In this document: piece after piece, positions 1-39,473 of the stretch
How the letters are laid out: every line of letters starts with the position of its first letter
Position numbering within the stretch: position 1 is the first letter of the stretch
NCBI RefSeq assembly: GCF_963855985.1
Contig: NC_087119.1
Location: forward strand, 6,674,001 to 6,738,000
Reading direction: 5' to 3'
Source: Ostrinia nubilalis
Lineage: Eukaryota; Arthropoda; Insecta; Lepidoptera; Crambidae
DNA length: 64,000 nt
Made by a program: the position numbers and the translations under genes
Notes under the pieces: generated by a model
Seen by the model: only the letters and a program-made list of their open reading frames with translations
Database searches by the model: none
What the model was told of the DNA's origin: nothing

Positions 1-101
1 TAATTTGTATGAAGAATCGGCCGATAACAAATCGGTGTAATGGGCGCTCTTTATGTCCATACAGATAAACAGCCAATGAAAGTTTTAACTTTTCCCCAGA
101 A

Positions 102-209
102 CTAACTAGACCATGGTTCGGTTTTCATGACGGTGAAGCTGTAGATACTGCTATGAAGTGCGGCGCTTATAGGTGCGCGCCCACCATAAGGCGTCATGAC
201 TTGTGGCGG
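102..209 (-). other. Possible additional or alternative Ack-like exon resembling the start of the 1099-931 exon
   Basis: Acceptor-like ATACTGTAG at 210 is followed by a 35-codon open frame (PPQVMTPYGGRAP..., stop at 104-102). Its first nine codons parallel the exon starting at 1099 (PPRQVVTPY). The DNA differences are mainly at third codon positions (ACA/ACG, CCG/CCT, TAC/TAT), which suggests both were held under coding constraint. It may be a tandem duplicated or mutually exclusive exon or a terminal exon. No homolog is recognised. Confidence 0.4.
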
Positions 210-235
210 CTACAGTATGGATGCACTTACAGTAG

Positions 236-660
236 AGATAAAAGGACTCGAGTCTTTTAAATCCTTTAAGTTAGGACTAGACTCGATTTTCAAGACTCAA
301 CTCCAAAAATACGACTCAAGACTCTTTACTAAGCCGAGAGAACTCCAGTCATTATAATAGGACTCGGAAATAAAACGACTCGAGTTCTTTATTAAAAGAC
401 TCACAATTTAGTAGCGAGTCTTTTAGTAAAGAACTCGAAATTATATGGCAATACATAACTTTAGCTGTAACAGTCTAAAACTGAACTGAAATATTAGAGA
501 CTCACGACTCCAACGAGTCGTGTCGTTTTAAAATGTTGGAGACTTTTCATCACGACTGAGTAGTTTAAAAATTTCGAGTCCTTTTAAATTGACTAAGTCT
601 AAAATAAAACAAGTCATTGTCGATGACTCCTAAAAGGCTCAAGACTTAAAGACTCGATTG
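236..660. repeat. Degenerate GACTCGAGTCTTTT repeat tract
   Basis: Many imperfect, partly palindromic copies of GACTC/GAGTC linked to TTTTAAA appear here, for example around 248-262, 361-384 and 390-440. The tract continues at 848-915 on the other side of the hairpin MITE at 661-847, so the MITE appears to have inserted into it. The unit is too degenerate to give a strict period. No coding potential is seen. Confidence 0.6.
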
Positions 661-847
661 AATGAGGGTTTTCGCGATTGAAAAATCCGCCAGATGGCAA
701 TACGTAGACGCGAGGTCCAAATGCTGCGTGATTGGTGGATTTTGACATCTGTCAATGTCATGTCAAAAATAACCAATCGTGCAGCATTTGGACCTCGCGT
801 CCACGTATTGCCATCTGGCAGATTTTTCAATCGCGAAAACCCTCATT
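661..847. mobile_element. Hairpin MITE with about 80-bp inverted arms
   Basis: Left arm begins AATGAGGGTTTTCGCGATTG (661) and the right arm ends with its complement (828-847). The arms stay nearly complementary through the CCAGATGGCAATACGT and GGTCCAAATGCTGC stretches, with a centre near 745-765. Non-coding. No clear target duplication is seen. The superfamily is not assigned. Confidence 0.85.
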
Positions 848-915
848 GTGAAGTCTCATAAGTCGTCAAAACGAGTCGAGTATCTTTTAAAAGACTTGAA
901 AAGACTCGAGTTCTT
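848..915. repeat. Continuation of the GACTC/GAGTC repeat tract
   Basis: Same GACTCGAGT and AAAAGACTT units as 236-660, directly abutting the right end of the hairpin MITE and the 3' side of Ack-like coding segment 13. Confidence 0.55.
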
Positions 916-930
916 TCTTCAGTAATTTAC

Positions 931-29149
<28,219 letters not shown>

Positions 29150-30483
29150 TTTACAAACAAAATAAAACTTTGCAAAGAAAGAAATCAGTTCCAAATAAAT
29201 AGAGAGTCAAAACGATGTGTTGTATCATCAAAAACCACAAACAGACCATAGAGAAAAGTAATACATAGGAAAACAGACAGCTTGCGATTCAGCCAGCAGG
29301 CAATGGCATGAGTAGGGTTGTAAGTAATTGAATAACTAACAATCGATATAGAAGAACCTGCACTTCAAATAATCGCTTCTGTAAAAAAGAAAGAAAAATA
29401 CATTTATTTGGCACATTATTTATCAGCAAGTTACAGAAATTAATAGTATTGTATTAATTTATCGAGATGACTTTTTTTATTTCTCAAAACAGGCCTATCC
29501 CTCCTATAGTTTAACGATTTTGAAACTTCAAAGATTGGAAATTAATAGTAACCTGGATTTGATGGCAGCGCCCTCCTGCAAATGACATTAATTTCAGTGT
29601 TTTCAAACCTGGCAAAAATCGGAACCGGCGATCTGGTATTGACTGTGGCGCCCCCCTGACAATGTTACGGGTGAGGTGGGACGGTTCAGTGTAGTTCATC
29701 TTTTAAAGTAGTGCCAAGACTTGACAGCATACCTAATTTGATTTGAGTAGTAATTAAACCGGCTTCTTTTTAATAGTAGTTTTGTTCTCTAAAAATCTAT
29801 ATTGTCCTCTGAATTGATAAGTCAGCTTCTATCAATGAGCATAAAAAAAACGCTATTACAGCCATTATAAATTGTCGATGTTAGCTTCTGTAAATATAAC
29901 TTGTAATGCAGATTACCGGTGGCGCCCACCGTCCGTCTCACTAGCGCCAAACAGATTCATGCAGTGACTATTATTTTCATGAAAAAAGAATACGATGTAT
30001 TATTTTAAATGCTAATTAATAAATTATGATGTTTTCTAGTTCAAGCTGGAATTGTATTTTTTGAGGTTCATATGTTGAAGCTGTAAAACGTAAAATTTTG
30101 CTTAGTTATAAAACCCGTAGCTGAGTTAGTAAATTAGGAAAATTTTTAATTGATTTGATCATTATTCAAAAAGTAAATAACGATTTAATGTGAGAATTTA
30201 TTAAAGGTTCTTTTTGTTTCAATAAATATTTTATAAAAATGATAATACAATTTGATTTGATTAATCGATTAATAAATTAATATTCGGTATGCAGAATCGA
30301 TACAAATTCGTCCCACCCTAGCACAAAGACAGTTACGTTTTTTAATCTGTTTTTTGCTTGCCAGTGCTGCCAATCTTCCCACACCTACTGAGGGGAAGCA
30401 GGGCGGGCAAGGTGACCTTTTTAGAAATATCGATTTTAATCTCAAGTGCAAAAGTGTCAACGATACAAGTACAATGTATATGT
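29150..30483. promoter_or_regulatory. Presumed upstream region of the Ack-like gene
   Basis: The promoter and 5' UTR of the minus-strand kinase gene should lie just right of 29150, possibly further if there are non-coding 5' exons. I see no TATA box or initiator I would defend. The 29560-29680 and 30300-30420 patches are GC-richer than the surroundings. Confidence 0.3.
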
Positions 30484-30972
30484 ATATGTTACGGTTAATG
30501 TGATAAATTGAAAATTATTAATAATAACCGGTTATTATGAATAATTACCGACAGTCGCGGTAAAAGTGATAAATTAATCACATTTAACAGTGATTATAAT
30601 TTAATAATTCAACCTTAGTACTAACAAAATTCATAAAAGAGAACAACATCTTGTGTACGTGCTCGTGTACAGCCAAACTTTTGAACGTTTTGATATCATA
30701 TATTAATATAATTTGGCATAATGAGTTTGGAATGTTTCTTGCATAATATTACTTTTCCATGATGCCTATAACATAATGTTTTGATTTAAAGTGAAAAATA
30801 GGTTAAGGTGCGGCGGGGGTGGCCCTTGGGCCACCCCTAAGCCGCCTATTTAGTTTTATACACACATAAATGACCTCATATTAATCACATTTACCAAATC
30901 ATGCGGTAATTATTCATAATAACCGGCGATTATTCATAATTTTCACATTTATCACTTTGACCGTAACATATA
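30484..30972. mobile_element. MITE with TATGTTACGGT ends and GC-rich internal hairpin
   Basis: Ends ATATGTTACGGT..TGTGATAAAT and ATTTATCACTT..CCGTAACATAT are inverted. Inner segments AATAACCGGTTATTATGAATAA and its counterpart near 30905-30935 also pair. At 30810-30846 a GC-rich hairpin GGCGGGGGTGGCCC / GGGCCACCCC..GCCGCC stands out from the AT-rich body. 489 bp. Confidence 0.78.
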
Positions 30973-32029
30973 TACGACTGTAACTATGGAAGTCGATCGC
31001 TTCAGAGTATTCTAGACACAGATATGGATAGATGCAGCATGTGAAAAAAATTGTATGAAGCCGAGCGTGCCACTTTTTAAACGTCATTAGTGTCATTTTA
31101 GCGAATTTTAGTGATTGCCGCAACGTAAAAATAATCGTATCATCGTACTGCATTCGCAAAGTCATCGAAAGATATCGTGTGACTCGATTCGAAAATTAAT
31201 TAATTCCGATAAAACTGATAATTTGTTAAATACAAAACCAAAAACATATTTATTTACCTTTTTAAATAAATTAATTCGTAAATCGTACAATTTGTAAATC
31301 GTCAAATCTCGTTATTTTTTTTACCCTACCAGCGTTTCAGATAAAATATAAATGAAAAATGGGCTTAAACTTGACAAATTAATGTATTTATTAACTTTTA
31401 GCAACTCGTAACCAAATACAGAACAACCGCCATGACAGTTAGAGAGAGAAGACGATATCTCTGTCTCACTCGCACCTAGACCATATAACATTGCACATTA
31501 TTAACTTTTCATAACAGTTTCAAGATAAAAATTTGTCAAGTGCATGAATACATGGATCAGTGTGTGTCTTATTGTTATGAGTAAGTACGGTTCCTTGGGA
31601 TCGGTATGAGTGCACCACATACAGGGACCATGGTTTTAACTCTTAAGAGTACATCACAGGTTAAGTATTAAAAACAATGCTACTTTATACTTCTTCTACT
31701 GCTACTTTATTTTAATTAATTATTTGTTACTTGTGCTGTTAATTACAATTCTCAATCCGTAAATAATTTCTTCTTTCTACCGTATTCGTACTACTGTCCT
31801 CGTAAAATCATCGTAACTGATTGTTGTAATCGGATTACATCAACATCACTCGACCATGTATGTCCATTTGGATATATCGGAATGGCACGCTTTGACGATC
31901 AACTTGCTGTATCTACTCTAATCCATATCTGTGATTCTAGACGACTCTATGACGCAGGCATTTGGCAAAGCGATTAAAGAAGTCGATAGATTATCGAGAA
32001 GTCGAATTTTACGAGATATTAGGTGATGT
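30973..32029. other. Intergenic or upstream DNA, no firm feature
   Basis: AT-rich, with no exon, RNA gene or repeat that I can support. Confidence 0.4.
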
Positions 32030-32145
32030 GGAAGTCGTGAACGATCGTTGTCGAAATCCTCGGGCGAGTCCTTTTGTCCACCAGTGGACGTCATTTGGCT
32101 GAACCCAGCTGAAACGAACGATGTGAATGATGTGATGCTATTTAC
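32030..32145 (+). mobile_element. RTE LINE 3' end remnant
   Basis: CGATCGTTGTCGAAATCCTC followed by GAGTCCTTTTGTCCACCAGT and GGACGTCATTTGGCTGAA matches the 3' coding end of the RTE subfamily seen at 34240 and 38600. Degenerate tail GAAACGAACGATGTGAATGA. Confidence 0.8.
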
Positions 32146-33004
32146 TTTTTTTTGCAACTTTATGGACGTGTGTTTAATGCAAACCCCCCACAGTCATGGA
32201 GGTACTAGTGCCCAATGCAACACGAAACACACACCCTAACATTTAGGTATTATGAAAACACAAAACACCTAATAACACAAAACAAAAACACATATTACTT
32301 AGTTAAAACACACTCAAACACTTACACAGACACAGAAATAATTAATATGCGCTTCAAAAACACACACTATCCTGCCAACATAATCAACCAGTTTCTGGGC
32401 CAATCTGAAAATCTGCGTTGAGCTTGTAGCTCAACATTATGCTGAGACTAGTACCTTTTGCTTCTACTACACCGAAAATGTAACTTTTGAAACCTCCATT
32501 TTTTGTTTATATTTTTCTTTTTTTCTTTTATAATGAGGATCAGTACTGTTGTAGAAAATTCAATAAAACTAGTATCTACGTTAATCTTTAAGACATAAGA
32601 AAGATATATCTTTTTGAATTATCCAAATCGGACCATTACTTACGAAGATATTAAGTAATAAACATAGGCCGTTTTTGCCGCTAAAAGTCAACGTACGCAA
32701 GGCCGCGTGACGTCATTATATCCGAATCGAGCGCAGCCGGCGTACTAATGGGATGGAAAATATTTTTTCCGGCTAAACTATCAGTTTTAGAAAAAAACTT
32801 TTAATAACATTTATTCTTCAAAATAAAGTAACCTATCGACCAGTAATTTTTAAAAATAAAAATTGTGAAAAATAAGTATTGCTATGTCCAAAAACCACAT
32901 TTTCATAGGATTCGATGCAATGCGGAGACGCGGTTGGGGTGAGTGTAACTTAATGATTGTTTGTATTGAACATAATAATACTTAATATGATGCTAATACC
33001 CAGT

Positions 33005-33515
33005 TTCTGGCCTGGGGGGGGGGGGGGGGATAAGTCATACCCAGCTTATAGCCTGGGGGGAGGGGCAAGCCTTACCCAGCTTCTGGCCTTGGTGGGAGGG
33101 GGGAGAGGCAAGTCATACCCAGTTTCTGGCTTGGGGAGAGGGGGGGGGGGGAGGGGTCAAGTCATAACCAGTTTCTAGGGCTGGGGGGAGGGGCTAGCCT
33201 TACCCAGCTTATGGCCTGGGGGAGGGGGGGGGGGGTCAAGTCATACCCAGTTTCTGGCATTTCTGGCATGGGGGGGGGGGTGTCATACCCAGCTTCTGGC
33301 CGAAGGGGAGCCATATCCAGCTTATGCTTATGGCCTGGGGGTAGGGGCAAGCCTTACCTAGCTTCTGGCCTGGGGGGAGGGGGAGGGGTCAAGTCATACC
33401 CAGTTTCGGGCCGGGGGGGGGTAAATCATACCCAACTTCGGGCCGAGGGGGAAGTCATGCCCAGTTTATGACCTGGGGAGAGGAGAGGGGCGGGGTAGTC
33501 ATACCCAGCTTCTAG
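33005..33515 (+). repeat. G-rich minisatellite, copy A
   Basis: About a dozen variable units of 30-45 bp on the theme CCCAGCTTCTGGCCTGGGG, GGGAGGGG, CAAGTCATA. Each unit carries G runs of 5-14 on the plus strand, so quadruplex formation is possible. Unit lengths differ from those in copy B (59200-59620). Confidence 0.9.
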
Positions 33516-33538
33516 GCTAAGATTAAATACATTTCCAG

Positions 33539-33598
33539 CACGGAGCGGCTGTCCTTCCTGCAGCAGCTGGCCCGCCCATGGGAACGGCGAATAGATAG
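33539..33598 (+). other. Exon-like captured segment, copy A (intact frame)
   Basis: 60 bp bounded by an acceptor ATTTCCAG and a donor GTAGGT. Read from its second base it encodes TERLSFLQQLARPWERRID plus two bases. It is far more GC-rich than the flanks outside the minisatellite. It looks like an exon of a host gene captured by the element. I do not recognise the parent protein. Confidence 0.55.
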
Positions 33599-34249
33599 GT
33601 AGGTGCGTAGGTTTAACTCAGAAAAACTAAATAACAGGTAGGTATTATATTAAGTGTACATCGAAATGATTTTCATAGCAATGTCATATTGTTAGAAGTT
33701 ATACCTTATTGTTAGAAGTAAATAAATTAATACTTATACATTTTTATATTTTACTTGGAAGAAGATATGACTCTAACAACACTTATGTACACTTTATTTG
33801 AATAAATCGCCAAATATACCACCGCGGAGACCCCAATCGCGTCTCTGCGTGCCATTGAATCGTATGAGCGTATGGATTTTTTGCGTTATTTTTCACAATT
33901 TCCATTTTTAAAAATTACCTATCGATAGCTTACTTTATTCTGATGAATAAATGTCATTACAAGTTTTTCTCTAAAACTGATAATTTGGCTAGAAAAAAAT
34001 ATTTTCTATCCACGCAGTACGCCGGCAGCGTTCGGATCGGATATAATGACGTCATCGTCCCCGCGCCGGGCGGTCAGTGAACTTTTTTAGTAATTTGGCC
34101 ATAACTTCGTCAATTTTTGTCGTAGAACAAAAATTTTTGCACTGTGTATTAAGGATTTCTTAGCCCTATAAATCTGCATTCACAGCTAAAAATCGAAATG
34201 ATCCTCATTCTGTTTACCTACCTATCTACATGTAATTCAGTTTTAGTTA

Positions 34250-34515
34250 AAGTGGTAGCATAGCTCGCAGAATTGCTAAAATCAAGTGGCAGTGGGCGGG
34301 GCACATAGCTCGTAGGAACGATGGCCGTTAGGGCAGGAAAGTTCTCGAGTGGCGACCATGGGCTGGAAGACGTAGCGTGGGTAGGCCTCCTATTAGGTGG
34401 GCCGACAATCTGGTAAAGGTCGCGGGAAGAGCCTAGATGCGGGCGATGTTCATTGTGGAAAACCTTGTGGGGGAGTCCTTTGTCCAGCAGTGGACGTCAT
34501 TTGGCTGAAACGATT
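34250..34515 (+). mobile_element. RTE LINE 3' end, degenerate
   Basis: Fragments RIAKIKWQWAGHIA, RKVLEWRP-like and VGRPPIRWADNLVKVAG residues, then GGGGGAGTCCTTTGTCCAGC and GGACGTCATTTGGCTGAAAC. Several stops. Same subfamily as 37382-38900 (GTCATT-Y-GGCTGAAACGA end). Confidence 0.85.
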
Positions 34516-35350
34516 GATTTGTTGTAGGTAGGAGACGACGCAGTGCAGACCTAAAGTCGCGTGAATCCAAACCATCCGTTTTTAGATGTGAGCGCGCATC
34601 AAAAGATACGAGTACTAGTGAAAGTTGTAAACTAGCTCGTAGTGAGTCCACACATTCAAATGTTTACTTTTGAAAAGAAAAGATAAAATTAACTTTAATT
34701 TGAAATTTTATTCCACAACAGGCACAGATATGTAATAGAAAACTACTATTTGCAAAATTAAATTTCTTTTTTTCGTCTGGCAGCATCTGTCTCTGCAAAT
34801 ATGGCGTAGGATTGTACAAAATGCAGTGGGAGACGATTTGTTAAACTTGTCAATTCTGAATTTTATTAAAAAGACATGCACTTATTTTAGGACTTTCTAA
34901 ATTCATTGTAGTGAGATAGAGAAGTTATAATAGTGCAATGTGAATTTTACGCAATGTAGGTACAGTAGAAAAGGAATATTCCAATTTGAAACTAACTATA
35001 AATTTTATGCCTGATCGCTTTGCTGTTTATTCGTTTGTTTTCAGTAAACCAATGCTTTGTTTACGTCTGTTCATTCGACACCTATGCAAGTATCGTTACT
35101 CATTTGTTTTAGTTAAGTTTGTACAGTTTTGTCAAGACAGATTTGATAGGAGGCAGGCAGTCAAAATGACAATGTTTTGATCTTGTTAAAAGTTCTTGTT
35201 AAGTTTTTATAGTTATCCTGTAAAATTAAGGTTGAGGTTTATTGTGTAAATAATTTGTTGTATTGTTAACTCCATAGTTAGTATTTTATATTTCATAAAT
35301 TGTGTTAGTATGGACTGTATTTAAATTGAACAAGTGGAAGACTGAAGAAA

Positions 35351-35374
35351 ATGATCCAGGCTCAGCTAATAATG
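35351..35374 (+). CDS. Possible first coding exon of an unidentified plus-strand gene
   Basis: GAAGAAAATG (good insect start context) begins MIQAQLIM and runs directly into the strong donor GTAAGT at 35375. Upstream 34680-35350 is free of recognised transposons. No downstream exon could be matched, so this could equally be chance or a 5' UTR exon. Confidence 0.22.
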
Positions 35375-36929
35375 GTAAGTAGACTTTAATCTTTATTCTT
35401 TTAAATTTTATTCTCTGGCTCTCCAATGCTACGGACTATGCTACGGATTTATATACTTTTTGTGAACATTACTATTGCAAAACATTCAATATTTATTCAA
35501 AGTGAGGGTAAAACTACCTTATCACAAAATTATTTGGAAATTGAGAATAAGCTTGATTCATTGAAAAAATAATAAATCTTTACACATGGACATGGCTGTA
35601 TTCTGAATTGAGTTTTTATGTTAATTGGAACTAAATGTTATTGTTTTGGACAACATTTACATATTCTGTAATTTGCCGATGCCTTACAGACAATGCACTA
35701 AGTAGGTATACTAATTATATTATATGCCCACTTCTATTTTATTTTCAACTATGCAGTATTTGCCTTCAGAGTAGCCTAGATGGGTATTTCTAAATAATAA
35801 CTTATTATAAAGTTGGGAGAAAATGAGATATCACTACAGTTGATATAAGCATGTATGGGTTTCTTCAATAAAATTTTATATCTAAGATAAATTTATTAAA
35901 TGATTATTATTAGTTAAAAGATAATATTTCAAGTATGAAAATTAAGTAGCGAAATATGAAAAAAGTTACAAATATTTTGAAAATAAACCATTTTCGTACT
36001 TAATGAAAACATTATCATGATATCAATTTTGTTATTTTCTGTAGAACTGATTGTAAAGTCAACTTATAAATAAATAAAAAAACTCATAAAACAATATTTA
36101 CAAACAAAGTATTTCTGAGTAAAATTGACTCTGAATATGGCATTAGGCAAGTGTACGGGCTAAAATATTCCAATAGCTGGTAGTTCTAGGTGCCCCGCTG
36201 AACACTGAACATGTTAAGAAAACCAGTGGAGTAATTTTATTTTTAACGACACTTGACATAATAATACACTTTAATTTAAATTTGTGCATTGATCTGTAAT
36301 TGGAAATTCTATGACAAAAATGACTGGTGAAGACAGGCAATATTAATATGTTCATAAGCTTTGGATATCACTGAAACAACCATCAATATAATTGAAGCAA
36401 CTGACTCTTGCATTTTTAAATGATACAAAACAATCTGAGAATTTATTACAAAGCACACAATGTGAGAACAAAGGCTGAGCTATAATTATGCTCCATTATT
36501 AATCTGAAGCCTTCTTATAAGGGTAATTATTAAGCATTCCTGCTTATTAATAATCTAGACATCATTAAAAATTAACATTAATGGAAAATGCATTCACATT
36601 CACGTATGTGTTGTTACTGTCCTCTGCAGCATTATCTCTGTAGGTCAATTGTTTTTGTTAAACAATTTTATTGTGAATTTACTTCTGTGAGGATAATCTT
36701 TTATAGACGCTCTTACGGCAATTTTACTTACGTATTTTATTAGTTCGTAGTCAGTCATTTTAATTCATAATAATTATTATTGACGGGATTGCCATTGCTA
36801 CCATGTACCTTAATTTCGAGTTTCCGATATTTCGGCTCTGTTGCAAGCGCCATGATCAAGGAGTACATAAAATAATAATTAATTATTATGTTAATGACCA
36901 CGAAAGTTTAAAACAATATATTTTTAATC
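35375..36929. other. AT-rich unique DNA, no firm feature
   Basis: No exon, repeat or RNA gene is supported. It would be intronic if the 35351 exon is real. Confidence 0.4.
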
Positions 36930-37274
36930 ATATCGATAGAGGAAGTATCAATTAATGTAAGGGACATTTTGGCCAAAATGAGTTATATATACCAACGCAT
37001 TCAGAATTTTCGGCTCTATCGATTGGTATACTTGAAATGTTGATATCTTTAAAAAAATGTCCCTTACCTTAAACATTTTTAGTCGTCTGAATACGACTTT
37101 TGGGGAAACAAATGATTTAAAGGACGTAAATTCCTTTTAATAATACAATTCAGCCCTTACCCTAAACTGTTGGTTTTAACTTTTGAACTCATTTAACCTT
37201 ACTTCATTTAAAACTTTTTGACTTATTATAATTAGGCCCTTACGTTAATATGCATATAGGATATCAATTACTTT

Positions 37275-37381
37275 TTTTGGTGGTGATATGCATTTAATGC
37301 CTCCCACTCCTACTACACTTATGAACACTAAGTTGTCTTGTTTCTATCTTTTTTCTGTTCATTTTTACGCAGTTGGGTTTT
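37275..37381. mobile_element. MITE arm, left of the nested RTE
   Basis: GTTGTCTTGTTTCTATCTTT then CTGTTCATTTTTACGCAGTT is the reverse complement of 38908-38958. Upstream AACACTAA and TGCCTCC words match the hairpin MITE at 38936-39066. Confidence 0.75.
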
Positions 37382-38904
37382 TGACCGAGGGGCTGAAGGC
37401 TCTTCAGAAGCTGTTCAATTCCGTCATCCTCGAAGGAAAAACGCCTACGGTATGGCACAGAAGTGTGGTGACACTCTTCTTCAAAAAAGGCGACAAAACC
37501 TTGTTGAAGAATTATAGACCCATCTCACTTCCGAGCCATGTCTACAAGCTGTTTTCGAGAGTCATTACGAATCGTCTCGCTCGTAAGCTCGATGACTTCC
37601 AGCCTCTCAATCTCTCAATCGCTTTAGTACACCACATACATACGCCACGGCAGATTATACAGAAGACCGAGGAGTATAGTCAGTCACTTTGCCTGGCGTT
37701 TGTGGACTATGAGAAAGCTTCGATCGAGACCTGGGCAGTACCTACTACAGTTTCTCCAACGGTGTCAAATTGACTACCTATATCGATACATCGAAATGTT
37801 GAAAGGCTTGTACGAAAACGCCACAATGTCGTTCCGTCTCCAGGATCAAGACTCGAAACCAGTTGCAGCAGCAGACAGGGGGAACTGAAAACTCCGAAAC
37901 TGTTTCTGGACTGGAACGGATTCGGCATAAATATCAACGGTGAGTAAATAACCCACCTTCGATTCGCAAACGATATCATAGCCATGGCTGAGACCGTGGA
38001 AGATCTAGGCACAATGCACAATGGCCTGAGTCGAGCCTCTCAACAAGGGGGTCTTAAAATGAAACATGGACAAGACAAAATCATGTCAAATGTCCGTGTT
38101 GCACCCACTCCTCTAAAGGTTGGATACTCTACACTCGGCAGTTGTTGACACTTATATGTACCTAGTACAAACAGTCCAGTTAGGCTGGTTATAGTGTCAC
38201 GCGGACCGTCCAGTGCGGATCCGCTTCACACAGCCGATCTGTAAACTTCGAGGAAGCGTTTTAGAGTAATGCGGTCCGCAGGAATCGCTCGCTCCCTATC
38301 AGTTCATACAGATTGGCTGTGCGGAGCGATCCGCACTGACGGTCTGCGTGACACTAAAACCAGCCTTAGGTAGGTCTAACTTCGAGGAAGAGGTCAATCG
38401 TCGAATCCAACTCGGCTGGCAACGTTCAGGAAGCTTCGTGATATTCTCACGTCTGAAATATCGCACTGTCTCAAGACAAAAGTCTTTGATAACTTATGGA
38501 TCTGAGACGTGGTCGCTTACTGTGGGCCTCATAAGAAGACTCAAGGTCAAAGGCGATGGAGCGTGCTATGCTCGTAGTGATTGAACCAGAAATGACGTGA
38601 TCCGCAGGAGAACCAAAGTGACTGACATAGTCCGCAGAATCGCTAAAATCAAGTGGCAGTGGATGGAGCTCGTAGCTTGCAAAGCTGATGGCCGCTGGGG
38701 CAGAAAAATTCTTGAGTGGCGACCACGAGCTGAAAGACGTAATGTGCTGTAGACCCCCACTAGGTCGACCGACGATCTGGTGAAGGTTGTAGGAGGTGCC
38801 TGGATGCGGGCGGCGCAGGACCGGTTGTTGTGGAAATCCTTGGGGGAAGACCTTTGTCCAGCAGTGGACGTCATTCGGCTAAAACGAACGAACGATGATT
38901 GAAA
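37382..38904 (+). mobile_element. Decayed RTE LINE reverse transcriptase region
   Basis: Readable RT segments include EGLKALQKLFNSVILEGKTP, VVTLFFKKGDKTLLKNYRPI, SHVYKLFSRVITNRLARKLD and LCLAFVDYEKAS, the last missing the FD step expected before SIETW. Near 37967 the catalytic-loop equivalent reads FAND rather than an Ala-Asp-Asp motif. Stops and frameshifts are frequent; large parts are missing. The 3' part (38600-38885) retains GGACGTCATTCGGCTAAAAC and an AACGAACGAACGATGA tail. It is a pseudogene of a non-LTR retrotransposon. Confidence 0.92.
38179..38369. mobile_element. Hairpin MITE inserted in the RTE copy
   Basis: TTAGGCTGGTTATAGTGTCA and TGACACTAAAACCAGCCTTA are inverted ends. The arms continue as GTCCAGTGCGGATCCGC and GGAGCGATCCGCACTGACGG. 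About 190 bp, GC-richer than its surroundings. It interrupts the RTE sequence. Confidence 0.85.
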
Positions 38905-38935
38905 AAAAAACCTAACTGCGTAAAAATGAACAGAA

Positions 38936-39066
38936 AAAGATAGAAACAAGACAACTTGTTCACAAATGCAGACGTAGGCATCATCAGTGACTAAATGTTT
39001 TGTTGGTGATGTGTATTTGATGCCTCCAACTGCATTTGTGAACACTAAGTTGTCTTGTTTCTATCT
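38936..39066. mobile_element. Hairpin MITE, GATAGAAACAAGACAACTTG family
   Basis: Arms AAGATAGAAACAAGACAACT..CACAAATGCAG and CTGCATTTGTGAACACTAAG..GTCTTGTTTCTATC pair over about 45 bp with a 40-bp loop. A related arm lies at 37275-37381, so two copies or one split copy bracket the RTE. Confidence 0.8.
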
Positions 39067-39473
39067 CTTCTCTTCGTTTTGTTAATGAATACTCGAATGC
39101 AACCTCTACTTACATCAGGTTTCAATGTTAAAATTGTCAAGTTACAATAATATTACTGTCGTGTTTATTCTTAAATGTACCTTACAACATACATGACATT
39201 CCATACTGTGAAATTTCAACATTGTAAGGTACAGTCAAGCTCGTTTTTTTAATGTAAGGGACATGCTATCTTTTAAACTACCCATTTTTCGAAAATTTGG
39301 CGTTTATATTATGAAAGAACAGATAATTCTAAGAAACTTTGTCATAGAAACTATTTAAATCGTAACATCACATAAAAAGATATTGAGGTATAAAGAAAAA
39401 AAAAATCGTTTTTTGGCTCTCCTGAAAAGTCGTGTTTTGTCCCTTACAGTAATTGATATTTCCACTATCGATA

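Larger units (their letters stand above)
32532..34209 (+). mobile_element. Inverted-repeat element with G-rich minisatellite and exon-like insert, copy A
   Basis: Ends AATGAGGATCA and TGATCCTCATT; arms of roughly 400 bp (32532-32950 and 33780-34209) are inverted and share CGTGACGTCAT/ATGACGTCAT, GCCGGCGTAC and AAATTACCTATCGA. Between them lie a G-rich tandem array (33005-33515) and an exon-like segment (33539-33598). A second copy, about 95% identical by eye in the arms, is at 58729-60327. No transposase is seen. The oriented strand is arbitrary. Confidence 0.88.
36930..39473. mobile_element. Large inverted-repeat unit holding a nested RTE and MITEs
   Basis: Left end (36930-36966) ATATCGATAGAGGAAGTATC..TGTAAGGGACA pairs with right end (39437-39473) TGTCCCTTACAGTAATTGAT..CTATCGATAT. 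GTAAGGGACAT also recurs near 37066 (inverted) and 39250. This suggests an outer DNA element into which MITE arms and an RTE piece were inserted. No transposase is found. Confidence 0.6.

Noticed and set aside
33162..33471. Open frames in the G-rich arrays giving Gly/Pro-rich peptides
   Set aside because: These are translations of a minisatellite with long G runs; open frames follow from composition.
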